From Xestospongia muta (lineage: Eukaryota > Porifera > Demospongiae > Haplosclerida > Petrosiidae): a DNA stretch of 64,000 bases. Location of the stretch: assembly GCA_963693285.1 (NCBI GenBank), contig OY848925.1:5186932-5250931 (forward strand), read 5' to 3'. The translations under genes were made by a program, and so were the position numbers. The notes beneath the pieces are model-generated. The model was not told where the DNA came from and made no database searches. It saw only the letters and a list, made by a program, of their open reading frames with translations. Of the stretch, positions 36,872 through 49,984 are shown in pieces. Positions within the stretch are counted from its first letter, which is position 1. Each line of letters opens with the position of its first letter.

Positions 36872-37580
36872 ACTATCAAGTGTTACAGAAGTAATCTAGT
36901 AAACTAAGTTGAGCAATCATCATCTCAACAACCTTAGCTACAGACTTGTATTCAGCTGACCTCATCTCAGAAGGGACACTGATGAAAGCTATCTCTGATA
37001 ATAATGACCTTAAGTTGAGAACTCATCATCTACTAGAGGAATTGCTGAGTAGAATAGCTTCCATCCTACTAACTTTATCAAGATTATTTTAGTTACATTG
37101 TTCTATACTAGTTACAAATTTATCATATAGATCAGAAACATGCACAAAAATCAATCAACAAAGACAACCATTAGTCAGTTCTACAGTTCAATGTGTACAA
37201 AGTAAGTCTCAACATATAATAGTTATATTAATGTATTAATTTATTTATTTAGAAACTGTACCAATAGGCCTAGGTAAAAGTGAGTATTCTATTAAATTGA
37301 AAGAACATTTGGGTCCTTTGGTACAAAAAATTAAACAAGTAGCTGAGTCATCTTGTATCAACGCAAAGAGTTACTGATCTTCTCTTATCCATCTCAAGAG
37401 AAGGAAATTCAAAAAGCAGATCTCTCAAGTGTCTTTCTTATAGTTTGTACTAAGGTTTGTTCACCTGCTATCACAGAAGCTCTTAAGAGCATTGTTAATC
37501 ATTTCAAACTCCTAGAAGCTAAGTTTAAACAGTCATTCATGAGTATGAAGAAGAAAATTAGGAAAATATTACATGATTAA
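36872..37580 (+). pseudogene. degenerate CARD and helical-module relic
   Basis: 36872-37095 resembles a CARD-like exon (YQVLQK, then YSADLISEGTLMKA) with stops and deletions. 37138-37200 is a linker exon. 37253-37580 resembles the helical module (VCSPAITEALKSIVNHFKL). It is more decayed than other copies, so it is an older duplicate just upstream of gene I. Confidence 0.7.
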
Positions 37581-37932
37581 CAACAAATATAATTTATGCC
37601 CACATTGGTATTTATCTAGATCTTATACCCAGGAGTATGCAAACACGGTTCAGACATTTCTAATACTCCTCAGATAAGGTACTATCATCATATAAGTCAA
37701 TGGAAGGGAACTGATGTAGTTGTTCAGTGGTACCTCAAGATGATGATCAACCTTAAATATACTGATATATAACACAGTGTGCTTTATGATATACTATAAG
37801 TCTATAATCATAATCATTTTGATATACCATATATAGTAATAGACCTCCACTGAAGGGTGTGTCCTTATATTTCCACTAAAGGGCGTGTCTCTAGCTGTTG
37901 TGAAAAACAATAAGGGTGGATCAGCTATAGCA
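37581..37932. promoter_or_regulatory. upstream region of gene I with GGGTGTGTC motifs
   Basis: GGGTGTGTC (37855-37863) and GGGCGTGTC (37881-37889) follow ATACCATATATAGTAATAGA. A short ABCD-like scrap (GGTACCTCAAGATGATGA) lies at about 37725-37750. Confidence 0.4.
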
Positions 37933-39277
37933 ATGGCTACTCGTAGCTTTATACCTTCTACTAAGGAATATCAGGTGTTACGGAAATACTTTGCGACTTT
38001 GCTTCATACAATTACTGATCCACTCACATTAGCTGCAGAGTTATACTCTGCTGACCTCATCTCAGAGTCAACTCGAATGAAAGCTACTGCTGAGAGCAAT
38101 AACCGTACTGTCAGAAGTTATTATCTACTGGATGAATTAATGATTGTAGTAGCTAAGGATTGCACTAACCTTATGAAGATTATCACAGTATTACAAAGTT
38201 GTCCTCCAGTACTTAGTGCTATTGCTGAAGAAATGAAAACAGAATGTGGTAAGATGTACAACAATACTGTAACAAAAAATCAATACAATTTCATTTGTGT
38301 ATAACTAATTCTGCAATTTACTCACTCCCATAGAGTCATCAGAAACAGCCACTATTCAGTCTATTGATCAACAACATCTAAAGAGTAAATTTAAATGTAA
38401 ACATCAATAATAAAATGCAATCATTTATTCAGGTATAGTCATAGTTGGTGAAAGTCCATACAATGATTTGGAGACAATACAAATGAAATTAGGTAGTCTG
38501 GTGTTAAAAATTCAAAAAGAAGTTGAATCAGCTGGTATTAAGTTTGATGACCTCAAGCAGTTACTTATCCTATCATATCCATATGAACAGAAAATTCAAG
38601 AAGCAGAGACCTTTGCATCTGTTTTTGTTGCAGTTCGTAAACATTGCTCACCAGTTAATATAGAGATCCTTGAAGAAATTGTCAGCCATTTCAAACTCTC
38701 TGATGCTCTAACAGCCATTCAAGAATATGAGGTTGAAAAAGACAACTATCGTAAGAAGTTATTAAGTGCTACATTTACCCAAGAATTAAAGAAAGAAGCT
38801 GAACTAATTGGTCGTAATCCTACACCAGAATGTACCATTACTCTGAAATTAAATTGGACAAAATCTGAACATTCAACTGTGAAAGAATTTGAGAGAGTAA
38901 TCAAAAATCTCTTTCTCAACTATTCTAAATATATTCACGTCTACAAAGTGAGTGAAGGTTGTATCTTTGTTACTATGTGTGCTCCCAAACCACTAATGGG
39001 AGCGCTAGTGAAAATGGCAAAGACAAGGCTACCATATCTCCTTGATATTGGAGTGATCTTGTTACAGATTGGAGATGAAGTAATCCTCAATAAGAGAAAA
39101 GAAGAGGTATAGTCATATGATTCACATTTATACATAGAGTCCACATAATAGTAATATATATTAGTAAAATATATATTCCTATTTTACAGATAAAATCTAA
39201 TGAAGTATATAAACCTGATTCAGAAATTACTGATACTCCTGGTAGTACTAGTATTGGTCTCCCTATCTCTCAGACAG
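37933..39277 (+). CDS. gene I/K, 5' half: CARD, helical and alpha/beta modules
   Basis: Exons 37933-38248, 38334-38384, 38433-39106 and 39190-39277 are in phase. Residues 1-105 are CARD-like (STKEYQVLRKYF, YSADLISESTRMKA). Residues 123-347 are the helical plus alpha/beta module. Residues 348-376 are a linker ending TISQT-like (PISQTG). The last exon ends in phase 1 with a normal donor. No catalytic exon follows within 15 kb, but the exons at 54620-56581 continue in exactly the right phase; the joined product would be 803 aa. Alternatively this half is a stranded CARD-only gene. Confidence 0.78.
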
Positions 39278-40695
39278 GTTAGTAATGATATGCAATAGTG
39301 TAAATTACTTTTTACTACAATTGTCTTTATGACTTCAGTGATTTCACATTGTTATAATACTAATTACATGAGGTTTTATATAGGGCCATGTGCATGAATT
39401 AGCTTTAAACTCGTATCTTTTCATATGAAAACCAATCAAGCTTTATTATATGACAGTATTCTATAATTCTAAAAGTATAGAACAACTTTGTACATTTTAA
39501 ATTCAAATCACAAAAAAATAACAGTGATGGCAATAGTGTTACTGCTAGCGCTAGCCTATATAGCTAATAACATACCAGTAAAATAAATAGTGTATTGTCA
39601 ACACATAAAGATAACGCTATTGCCTTTCCTTATTTCCTGGATGCTATCTTTTTGTGAAGTGTCTGAAAAGTCAATATATGGTCCAGTACTGGAAATTCAT
39701 TGAATAGACTGTATCTGTGATGGGTGGAGTTTTGACCAAATTAGGTCACAACAGTATCATATATGAATAATATTACTAATTCATAGTAGTATATGTTACT
39801 ATTGGATATATCAATGAATAGTCCATAGATAAAAGAAAGGAGAGGAATTGGAAACGGAAAAGAATTACACATACATTAGTATGATAAAATTAATGTTAAT
39901 TTGTATTTTACCAGTGTTATGTACCTCTTGTTAAATGGTACTACATCACAATGATGCAATGCAATTTTTACTAGATTACTGTGGTGTTAGTGACATGGAA
40001 TAGATTTATTCAAATAAGTATAGAAACACAAAGTCACAACAGCGATGATATATTAATAGTATTACTAATTCATATCATTGTATTGTTGACTATAAATACT
40101 TAACTAAGACATCAGTGATGGGTGGAGTTTTGATAAATAAGGTCACAACAGTGATGCTATAGTAATACTTATTCATAGCATTTACATTCACTATTAATAA
40201 ACTTGTCAGTATAAATAAGCTATATAGAAATATTCATTTATGTAAAATTAACATAGCCATGACTATTAACCATTTATACTAGCTATGCTATTTCAATACA
40301 TTATAATATCCACACATATTGGTAATTTCAATGCTAGGCTGGCTATTCATATGGTCTGCAATTTACATAGTGTCATCATTATGTTATAGAAGAGTAATTA
40401 CTGCATCAACTCATTGTATTGGTTTATGTACACTAATCTATGAATGTTAGTAAATAAATTATAATTACCTGTAACAAGATACTATACAAAGGTCTTTTAT
40501 TACAAAGAACACAAACAAAATAAGATACTATCCCTATGTAATATATAGTCTCAAGTGTTTACAGAGTCTCACTAATTATTAAGTGATATAGTAGCAAACA
40601 CTCATTATTGTGTGCTATATAGTGTTACTAATACTTCTTGTTTTACCAAAGAAACAGATTCAAATAACATTGCTACTGTTTGACTTACTTTATAG
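39278..40695. other. non-coding stretch with dispersed repeat
   Basis: The motif GGGTGGAGTTTTGACCAAAT...GGTCACAACAGT occurs near 39722 and 40118 and again near 53350, 53788 and 53900. About 40370-40790 is a near-identical copy of 54290-54710. Confidence 0.6.
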
Positions 40696-40754
40696 CTCCA
40701 CAAGAACAAAGTAAACTGGAGATGGATGTCATTGATAAACAAAGAAGAGATGAG
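40696..40754 (+). CDS. duplicate coiled-coil exon
   Basis: This 59-bp exon (APQEQSKLEMDVIDKQRRDE) has normal acceptor and donor and is nearly identical to 54620-54678. Either copy could follow exon 4 of gene I in phase. Confidence 0.5.
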
Positions 40755-42110
40755 GTAAAATTAAAGGAAGTTGTATAAAGTAGCTATTCTGATAAAAAAT
40801 CTACTTATAACATTACAAACTCTACTTATACCATAGCCAAACTTGGTTTGGTATTTTTACAAAGACTGCATAGTTTGTCTTCTAAAAGTAATTCAGGAAT
40901 TTGGAAGAATCATGTTTCAACTCATCAGCTATAATATGTATCACAGTACACAGTTGCAATGGTGAGGGATCTAAGTCCTCAATATATCTTCTAATACAGT
41001 GTATTAACTTAATGCAGTGCCAAGCTAAGTCAGTAGATCATTTAAAGGCTCTGAAGTATAAGAGATTACATGTATTGTTTCCTTAATTCATAAATTGTTA
41101 ATTTAGCAAATACTGGTATAGGAATTATGTTCATCTTCTTCACTTAGTACTGAAGTAACCTCATCAAGTACTAGAATTAGAAAACACACAATAGTCATCA
41201 TACAACCTTTATATGAATTATCTAGTACTATTTATAATGACTTACTAGCAAGATTAAAGAAACATTTCAAAGAGAGAGTGAGAGTAGAGAGGGAGAGAGA
41301 GAGAGAGAGCATATGCACGGATAAGTGCATTAGGGACTTGCATATATGATGGAACCTAGGGAGAAAGAATGAAACTATTACAAAATATCAATTGTATAAT
41401 AATTATATTATATTCATGGTAAAAATAGTAACATATAATAGACTATTATACATTAATGGATTATGCATATACTATGTACTTCAATGAAGATTAAATGTGA
41501 TCAGTAGAAATAGTGTTAAAACAGTAGGCATAATTTTATTAGAATGGTCTTAGTAAAATAGATAATTATGTTAAGGCGGACATCTAATTCTACTTTGAAT
41601 TTCATATACTCTGCTTTGGAGTTTTCCAAAAGTATTCAATTCTTCAATTCTACTTTGCAGCTGTCTAAAAATATTCCAATTCCAATTCAATTTTCTATTC
41701 TTCGATGGAATAGTTAACAACTAAAATCCTATAGCCTCACCCTAACTGGAAACATGTCGCTTCACTCCATTCTAAAGACAGCTCGCGGTGCTCACTTTCC
41801 GCGCTTCACTTCATTGAGCTATGGAAAGTAGAATTGGAATTGGATGTCTACCTTCAGCTTTCTTAGGATAGGTTGTCTAAGACAAATACTTGTCTTGTTT
41901 TCCATATATATTTTGTATCCATGTATCATACTGAAATAATAGAGAAAACACACTTGACTCTATTATCTATATGCATTCATTAAAATTATAATTATGGCAA
42001 TAACACATTATGAATCTTGTACTATATACAATAGTAAAAGATTATAATAGTAATCATAGGATATTACCATATATGGTCTCTATTGAAGGGCGTTTCTGTT
42101 GACCACTATA
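40755..42110. other. left copy of a large segmental duplication
   Basis: From about 40850 the sequence is nearly identical to 50465 onward (offset about 9.6 kb), through a GAGA-rich run (41275-41310) and into gene J1. No gene is seen. About 41100-41250 also resembles ABCD-gene flank at 58860-58995. Confidence 0.65.
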
Positions 42111-42119
42111 GGGTGTGTC
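42111..42119 (+). promoter_or_regulatory. GGGTGTGTC motif upstream of J1
   Basis: The motif lies 38 bp before the ATG, after ATTACCATATATGGTCTC and GGGCGTTTC. The J2 copy has GGGCGTGCC at the same place (about 51732). Confidence 0.4.
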
Positions 42120-42156
42120 TGCAAAAAGGGTGGATCTACTAAACAAGACTACAGCA

Positions 42157-45100
42157 ATGGCTTCACCATTTTCTGATGAAATTGGTAAGAAGACAATAAT
42201 AATCTATATACCATCTGTAAAATTGTATAAATAGTAGTAATGATATTATCATAATTATATGTACTGTAGTCATACAGATCATAAACATGTAAAAAATCAA
42301 TCTACTAAGACAACCTTTACTCAACATATAATAGTTATATTAATGTATTATTTTATTTGTTTAGAAACTGTCTCAAAAGACAAAAGTGCATATTTCAATA
42401 CATTAAGAAGACAATTGGGTTCTTTGATATTGAAAGTTAAAAGAGCAGCTGAGTCAACTGGTATTGATGTTGATGAGCTCAAGGAATTACTTATCTTCAG
42501 TTCTACATCTGATGTAAAGGAGATTCAAGAAGCAGAAAATTTGCTTAAAGTTTTTGGTATAGTTCGTAATAAGCTTTGTTCACCTGACAACATAGAAATC
42601 CTTAAAGCTATTGTTGATCATTTCAACCTCTCTGATGTTTTAACAGCTATTCATGAATATGAGGAGGTAAATAGTATTACATACATGCTTTGTATTTATT
42701 TGATAACCTAGATCTTACACTCTGAAGTACCTATTGCTGATACTTCTCATAGTAGTGTTTTTCCTCACAATGTCCCTATAGACATGAGCCTTGAAGATCA
42801 AGACAGTACAGAGATAGAGGTAAGACTAATGGATTAATTTATGTAAGATAATATGAAGTATCATTTCTATGTTCTTAATAAAATAGATAATTATGTTAAA
42901 ACATGTTATACATGGATAGCTAGAAAAATAACGCTTTTGTTTTCCATATTATCCATGTACTTTACTAAAATATTAGAGAAAACACTCTTGACTCTATTAT
43001 CTATATGCATCCACTAAAATTATAGCTATGTCAATAACACATTATGTATCTTGCACTATATACAATAGTAAAAGATCATAATAGTAATCATATGATATTA
43101 CCATATATGGTTTTAATTGAAGGGTGTTTCTGTTGACCACTATAGGGTGGGCCTGCAAAAAGGGTGAATAAGACTACAGCAACGGCTTCACCATTAGCTA
43201 CAAGTGGTAAGAAAACAATGATAATCTATATAACATCTGTAAAAAGTGTATAAATTATAGTAATGATATTATCATAGTTACATGTACTGTAGTCATGAAG
43301 ATCATAAACATGTAAAAATCGATCAACTAAGACTATCATTAATACTCAATATAATTATAATAGTTATAATAATGTATTATTTTATTTATTTAGAAACTGT
43401 CCTAATAGACAAAAGTGCTTATTCTATTAAAATAGAACCACAATTGATTTTTTTGTATTTAAAATTAAACAGCCTATACAACCCATTAGTAAAAATAGAC
43501 TATGACTATTGATTATACATGTAGTCTCGCATAGCCTTAACCAGCCTGTCCTATTAGTGTGAGAGTCTACATGGCTATATGAGACTGTATAACATGATGT
43601 TGATATTTTGTTCATGTTATACAACCTGCATAACAAGTGTTACACTATATTAATGGGGACTGTATTGTTTTCTTCTTCTAGCTACTGATCATGAAATGGA
43701 GTCATTACCTCTTTCAGAGCAGAAACAAGAGATAGACAAACTAAAGAAGCAGGCAACGGAAAGTAAATCTGACTAGTGACTATGTATGCATTATTTAGTT
43801 AATGACTGAAATATTGCATTGTCAAGAATCTTAAGATATCTCAAGATGTCTCTGTGGTGTCATAATTATCATAAACAAACAGCTTTTGTTTATATAAAAT
43901 ATAAGTTTAAGCTAGATTTTTAAGATTAGACAGTTAAAATATTGACTGCCATAATAAATCCTACCTATCTTTGCCAGTTTATACTTAATTATATTTTTTG
44001 TTTTATAGAACAAAATTTCAGAGAACTAGGTGACAGGATATCAACACTTTTAATGGAAGAGGTCTGTAACTTAGTCCTATTTAATTATTTTATATGTTTC
44101 GTTGTTATAAGGTGAAAGAAGCATCTCATGTGGAACATCTGTATGGTAGTGATACAACTGATGTATCTAGTGGGAAATCACAGTGGAAGTGAGTATGAGA
44201 ATTAAAAGTCTATTCTATTTCAGTCTCATAGGTTTTGTTATGAGAAAAAAGCTAAAATAGATATTGCTGTGTTAGAGAAAAAATTTCCCAATACCAATTT
44301 GCAGTGGTAAGTTATTATATGATGTATAAAAGAGATCACTATATATCAAATTAAGAGAGGGGTATTTGCTTGTTAAGCATACAAACTTATACTGAGTAAT
44401 GTGACTATTACAATTAGTTAAATAATAGTGTCTCAATTAAATAGTTGTCAAATATATACCACAATGTGTTAATAGTGACTATATTTAAAGGTTATTATCA
44501 CATAGTGCTCCTTATTCATTTGTCTGTCCTCTACTCATCCATCCATCCAATCATACATCAATCTATTTATCCATCCATTCATCTTTCTATCCATCTATCT
44601 ATCCATCCATTTATTAATTACTTTGAGTCACACACACAGAGATGTTCATATCAATATCCACAGGTATATAGTGACCTTTACTACTAATACTTTGTACACT
44701 AGTAATTAATGATAGGAATCTATATTAGAAGTCTGTAATGAGAAATATTGTTCTTATTGTCTAGTTTTATGGGTCGTGGTGTCATTGATGTTCCAATTGA
44801 CCAAGTAGTGGAATATATTAAGAATTTTCATCGCAGAATAGAATATGATGAACATCTTAAGGTAGGCCAAGGATAGTTGTGAGCCAAACCCTTTGCTTAT
44901 TAGAGAGTAATGGTCTGACTTACAAGACTAAATAAAGAGTTAAAGAGAGATAAGTTGTTAAAACATATTTATATGTATAGAAACTGAAGATATGCAAGAA
45001 ATACTCAGAACATGATTGGCTTTGTAAGTCTCCATTGTCTATCCATTAATCCATTCATCCATACATCTTATAGTATATATGGCTCAAAAGACTACTGCAT

Positions 45101-46984
45101 TTTCTACCTTTTCAATACGTCGTGATTTCTTGTACTACTGTAGAACTGTACATGTGGTAAGTACTATAGTATATAATAATATGTGGTAAGTACTTTAGTA
45201 TATGTATAAACAGGTAAATAAAATATTTCCTAAAAAGTAATTATAGTGATAGCTATGTCAGTCCCATGCAAATAATACAAATATGATATTAGTGATAGTA
45301 GTTTCATCGTCTCTACATAACAACACTGGTATTAACAATCTAAACGTATGTATATCAATATTATTGTGTGATACACATACAGTATATTGTTCCATTCTGT
45401 ATGAGTCTGTGCTATTATATTCAGGATATGATAAAACTACGATTCCTATTGTCATGTTTGTATTGTTTGTATTGTAATTACTTTATTTTTAGATTAAATT
45501 TTTATTTAATTTTTTCAGTTCTTAATTTTTATTAAAACACACAAACAGACTTTTTACAGAGTAAGCCATGCAAAACAATTTAATTACAATCAAGTTCCAA
45601 ATGAAATTACAGTATAGCTTTTGCCAGGCAGGATGAATTTTACTAGACAGGTACAGGAGACAAAATTGTAACCAACAAAACATTTAAGTATTATACCATC
45701 TTTTGATTTACAACAACCGCAAAGTGTCTATCTACAGAATTTTCTGTACCTAACTGGCAGCCAAATTCTTAACTGATATCAGTTTAACAAGTTTTTATTA
45801 TGATAGTTATAAACATTATCTGAAGTTTGGACTCAGTAATTATTAATTGACAAGATATACATCATGTTTTCCATCAATTCATTTCAATGATAATCCAGAC
45901 CATCCCTACATATAGCCAGTATTTTTACTTGTTTGATATTATGTATGATGTAGATTGTTTGATTATATTACAGGGAGATAAATATGTTCAAGCTGATGTG
46001 TCAGTTGAAGATAAGGATTATCCTCATAATTCACCATACACAAGAGCAGAGGTGTATATGCATTTGTGTGAAGAGAGAGAAAGACAGAGAGAGACAAAAA
46101 AGAAATGGATAAATGTTTACATATTTTTTAGATTCATCCAGGGACAGGTTGGGTAGTTGAAAAATACAATGGTAGTGAGTGTTCTACATTAGTCAGTTAT
46201 TTAGTTCATGTAAGTTAGTAACCACATCATACATGCAATTTATCTTACATTTCTTTTGTAGCTGGATTTAAAGTTAGCTGTACGAATTCCAGCAGTAAAT
46301 AAAGCCCTACGTCAACAACTCATGGTTATAGCTGAGATTGGAGAGAACCTTATAAGATCCATGCCTACAGATCAGACCAGAGAGACCCTTACAAGTAAAT
46401 TCACAATATATAATATATATAGATCACAAACAAGATCAGTTATAAAGCAGTTATCATGTCAGTAACTCCACCTCTACATAGAGGACATACATAGTAAATG
46501 GACACTTGCAGTACATGTAACTAATCTAAATAGCAAATCAAAGAAATGCATTAATAATTAGGAGAGCAATTACACTACTGACAATGTTATAGCTATGTTT
46601 TCATTTGTTACAAGTAATAATGTTGACAAACCACACAGTTTGAAACTGGAATCCTATCAAACAAAGTACCCAGTATTTTGTAATGAAAACATTTGACAAT
46701 AACTATATATCATAATTAATTCTGTTAGACACTAAAGTGACCTGGATATCTTTTACTAATAATTTTCCTGATATTAAAGTTCACAAAAATTGTATTTTGT
46801 ATTAGCTCCACAACAACAAGGTCAACAGTCTAAACAGAATATCACTGATAAACAAGGAGATGAGGTAAAAGATAAATACTACTAGACAACAGTCATTACT
46901 TGTTTTGTTGATATATCTACTATCTACTACTAGCTACAGGAAATGCAAAAAAAGAAGACTATGAAACAAGAGTCTAGTGTATAA
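42157..46984 (+). CDS. gene J1: helical module joined to a START lipid-transfer domain
   Basis: Exons seen: 42157-42184, 42365-42666, 42712-42819, 43682-43762, 44009-44061, 44112-44188, 44232-44306, 44765-44861, 44981-45023, 45074-45156, 45974-46051, 46132-46209, 46262-46394, 46806-46864 and 46940-46984. From 43682 all phases fit. The N-terminus MASPFSDEI has no CARD and leads into the helical module (DELKELLIFSS, LCSPDNIEIL). From 44232 the exons spell a START domain: MGRGVIDVPIDQVVEYI, HRRIEYDEHL, SIRRDFLYY, VSVEDKDYP, GWVVEKY, VRIPAVNKALRQQL. START domains bind lipids or sterols in a deep pocket. One link, between 42819 and 43682, is out of phase, so an exon is missing, probably lost in the duplication at 42860-43510. 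Confidence 0.68.
42860..43510 (+). pseudogene. partial tandem copy of the start of J1
   Basis: The region repeats 41560-42460. The start codon context reads CAACGGCTTCACC (ACG instead of ATG). The helical-module exon begins normally (ETVLIDKSAYS) but soon degenerates and stops. Confidence 0.7.
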
Positions 46985-48362
46985 CAAAGGTAGTATATGA
47001 TTGTAATATATAATGTAGTATACAGTTCACATAAATTATATCTGTAGAATATAACAATAAATGACATATATGATTTTTTTGTTATACAAGGAGGCTGTAA
47101 ATTATATATTTGTTTATTTCTATATGAATAATGAACATTTTATTGTCTTATTCTCAATTTTTACAGGTACACATGTTCATGACATCTCAACAAAGACATG
47201 TAAAGAAAAATGATTATTGTTATTATGTTAGATTAAAAACATGTATGGTATCTTGCTAAGTAGATTTAGTTTATGAACTAAAACATTTAGTTTGAACACT
47301 GCATTAACACTAACTTTATTAGGTATATTTTATCTATAAAGTTTTTTGATATAGTCATCTTTAAATATAGTCACATACAATGAACTGCCCAGTCACTATA
47401 GGCTTACAAGTGATGTACATGTACAAGTTATACAAATGAAATAAAACAAACTAATTAACTAGTAATGTTACAGTGTTGACATATAATAAACTAAATTGAT
47501 TTGAAGAGTTTGGTTTGGAAGATGACCAATTCTAAATGCAGTGATATACACTAGTAATGATGACAACACATACTTACTTGTAAGCATGTCCTGCTAAGTC
47601 AGCAATATTACTTGACTGATATACCAGTGTAGAGAAGTTGTTTAGAAGATAAAGAGAGAAAAATGCAACCTACTAGAACAAAGTCAAAGGTTATACTATA
47701 TAGTAATATGGTAATAAAATGTAGACCACTTATGTTTTTGTAGGTTGCTTTATAATCAATGAAATTTTAATCCTAAGAGCATATACCAACTTGGTGCATT
47801 TTTAACAAACTCTGGCAAGTATAGGCAAGCAATAGCAATCCCTATGTAGAAATGGCTATATATATATTTATATTCATACTGATCACAAACAAATGTAATG
47901 CAGTGATAACTAATGTTGTTCCTATATAGTTTAGTAGCATATTAGTTAATAATTATTGCACTGCCATAGCATGCATGCATGTACTATATAGGGACAGTCC
48001 CACTGCTTTCTCTTATTCCTTCTATACTGTCTTTTTATGAAGTCAATTTATGGTCCATTGACTAAACAAGATCACAACTGTGATGCTATAGTAATACTTA
48101 TTCATAATAATTTGTACTCACTATGAATAAATATGTCAGTACAAATAAGTTATAGAAATTGTTTGTTTAATCAAATGAAACTATGAATCATTTTGACATG
48201 TCATTTTGATTGTCTAGTTACAATATTATATCCACACAAGTGAACTGATAAATCAACTCTACATTACCAAGAATCAAATTACATTCTCTTATAAAATGTA
48301 TAGTATTATGTGGTCATAATCATATCCAATAAGAAAAAAGTATAATAACGACTAGCTAGATC
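46985..48362. repeat. repeat-rich region: end-exon family, ABCD scrap, dispersed repeat
   Basis: 46985-47100 matches 49490-49600. About 47160-47460 is copy 2 of the short-end-exon and 3'-flank family (GTACACATGTTCATGACATC). About 47508-47720 matches ABCD exon debris (minus strand; TCCTGCTAAGTCAGCAATAT). About 48000-48330 matches 53060-53110 and 54050-54190. No intact gene. Confidence 0.55.
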
Positions 48363-48711
48363 AATATCTCCTTGATATTGGAGTGATCTTGTTACAGATT
48401 GGAGATGAAGTTATCCTTGATAAGAGAGAGAAAGAGGTATAGACAAAACTACAAACATGATAGATATAGGACATATTAATCCATCAAGACTAATATCTTC
48501 CAGTAAATAACTCTTCTATCATCTCAACTATCTCTCAGACAGGTTAGTAATGATATTAACACTATAACTATAATTACTGTCTAGTAACATATATTAGAGT
48601 ACAGTCAATGTATTGTTTAATGATTTACTTACTTTATAGTTCCACAACAACAAAGTCAAATGTCTAATGTGTCTACATATTCAAAACCCAGAATTGAAAT
48701 ATGTGGTAAGT
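48363..48711 (+). pseudogene. fragments of array exons
   Basis: 48363-48438 is the very end of the alpha/beta exon (YLLDIGVILLQIGDEVILDK) with its donor. 48485-48541 is the tail of a linker exon, and 48639-48711 is a linker exon start (VPQQQSQMSNVST). The middle of each is missing. The intron between the last two is nearly identical to the one in C, E, F and L. Confidence 0.7.
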
Positions 48712-49410
48712 GCTGTAGTATATGTATAACAGATAAATAAAAGATTTTCTAAAAAATAAAGTAATTATAGGGATAGCTGGCTATGTCAGTTTCATACAAA
48801 TAATACAAATATGATAGTAGAGATGGCACTTTTGTTTTCTTTACATAACAACACTGGCACTAACAATCTAAATGTATGTGTATTAATATCATTGAGTGAT
48901 ACATATATAGTATTTTGTTCCATTCTGTATATGAATCTGTGCTAATATTTTCAGGATATGATAAAACCACCATCTCTTAGATAATATTTTGTTTACTTGT
49001 TTTAGTCCTTAAATTTTTATAAAACAAGTGTTGAGATAGCTCACAGAGATATCCATAGTTTCATGTAAAGCATTTTTATTACAATCAGTTTCTAAATGAA
49101 AACTGTTTTTGCCAAGCAGGATGAATTTTCATCATGCCTGTCAGTTGTAAGAGGCAAAAAAGTAACCTATTTCTCACCAATAACAGCTTAACAAACTTTT
49201 ATTGCAATAGTTACAAACATTACTTGAACTTTAGACTCAGTTATTGTCTATGTTTTGTTGTAGAAAGAAAAATTACATGTTATTTAGAGCCTCTGACTAG
49301 CTGTTGACAAGATATATATATATATAGAATGTTTTCAATTAATACATTTCAGTGATAATCCGGACCATCCCTAAACATAGTCAATACTATTATTTGTTTG
49401 ATATATATAA
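48712..49410. repeat. copy of the large START-gene intron
   Basis: This matches 45157-45900 of J1 (TGGTAAGTGCTGTAGTATAT; TAACAACACTGGCACTAACA) with indels. It carries no exon of the START domain. Confidence 0.65.
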
Positions 49411-49730
49411 TAGTACTAAGTATGTACCAGTAAAATATATATCTCCATTTTATTATCTAGTATACAAATCTGAGTGTTCAACAAAGAGAAGGTATTATGA
49501 TTGTAATATATAATGTAGTATACAGTTCACATAAATTATACCTGGTGATAGAATATATCAACAAAAAGATAAATGAGATTTTCATTATAACAAGGATGCT
49601 GTAAAAATATGTATTTGCTTTATTTCTGTATGAATAATGAAAAGTTATTATTTTCACTATTTTCACAGCTACATCTATCTTAAACAAGATGACACCCAAC
49701 ACTTTTTTACTCTACCATCTTTTGCCCAAT

Positions 49731-49984
49731 ATGGATGACAAGTGGTATGAAATTGGTGTAGCCTTCAGTGTTCAAAAAATGTTTTGAGTGGTTTACGTCA
49801 GAGACAGGACAGCAATACTGTCAAACTATTTGAAGTAATTAATAGCTGGATAACAACCGAGTCAAAGACTCCTGTAACCTGGGAGACAGTCATCTCAGCC
49901 ATTGGAGGACCAGTAGTCAACAATGAACAAAGAGCTATGGAGATGAAAGAATACCTCATTGCACATTACACAGTATATAATTAA
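49731..49984 (+). pseudogene. death-domain-like fragment with frameshift
   Basis: 49731-49780 reads MDDKWYEIGVAFSVQK. After a one-base loss in a run of A, 49784-49984 reads LSGLRQRQDSNTVKLFEVIN, then WITTESKTPVTWETVISAIGG, to a TAA. The pattern W..iG...., L..l......N..KL..VI..W......TW..VI.A... is that of death domains common in sponge proteins. No other domain is attached. The frameshift could be a sequencing error in the homopolymer. Confidence 0.65.

Noticed and set aside
44445..44687. 80-codon frame in a J1 intron
   Set aside because: It is dominated by an ATCC-type simple repeat translated as His-Pro-Ser-Ile; no homologue in the duplicated copy.
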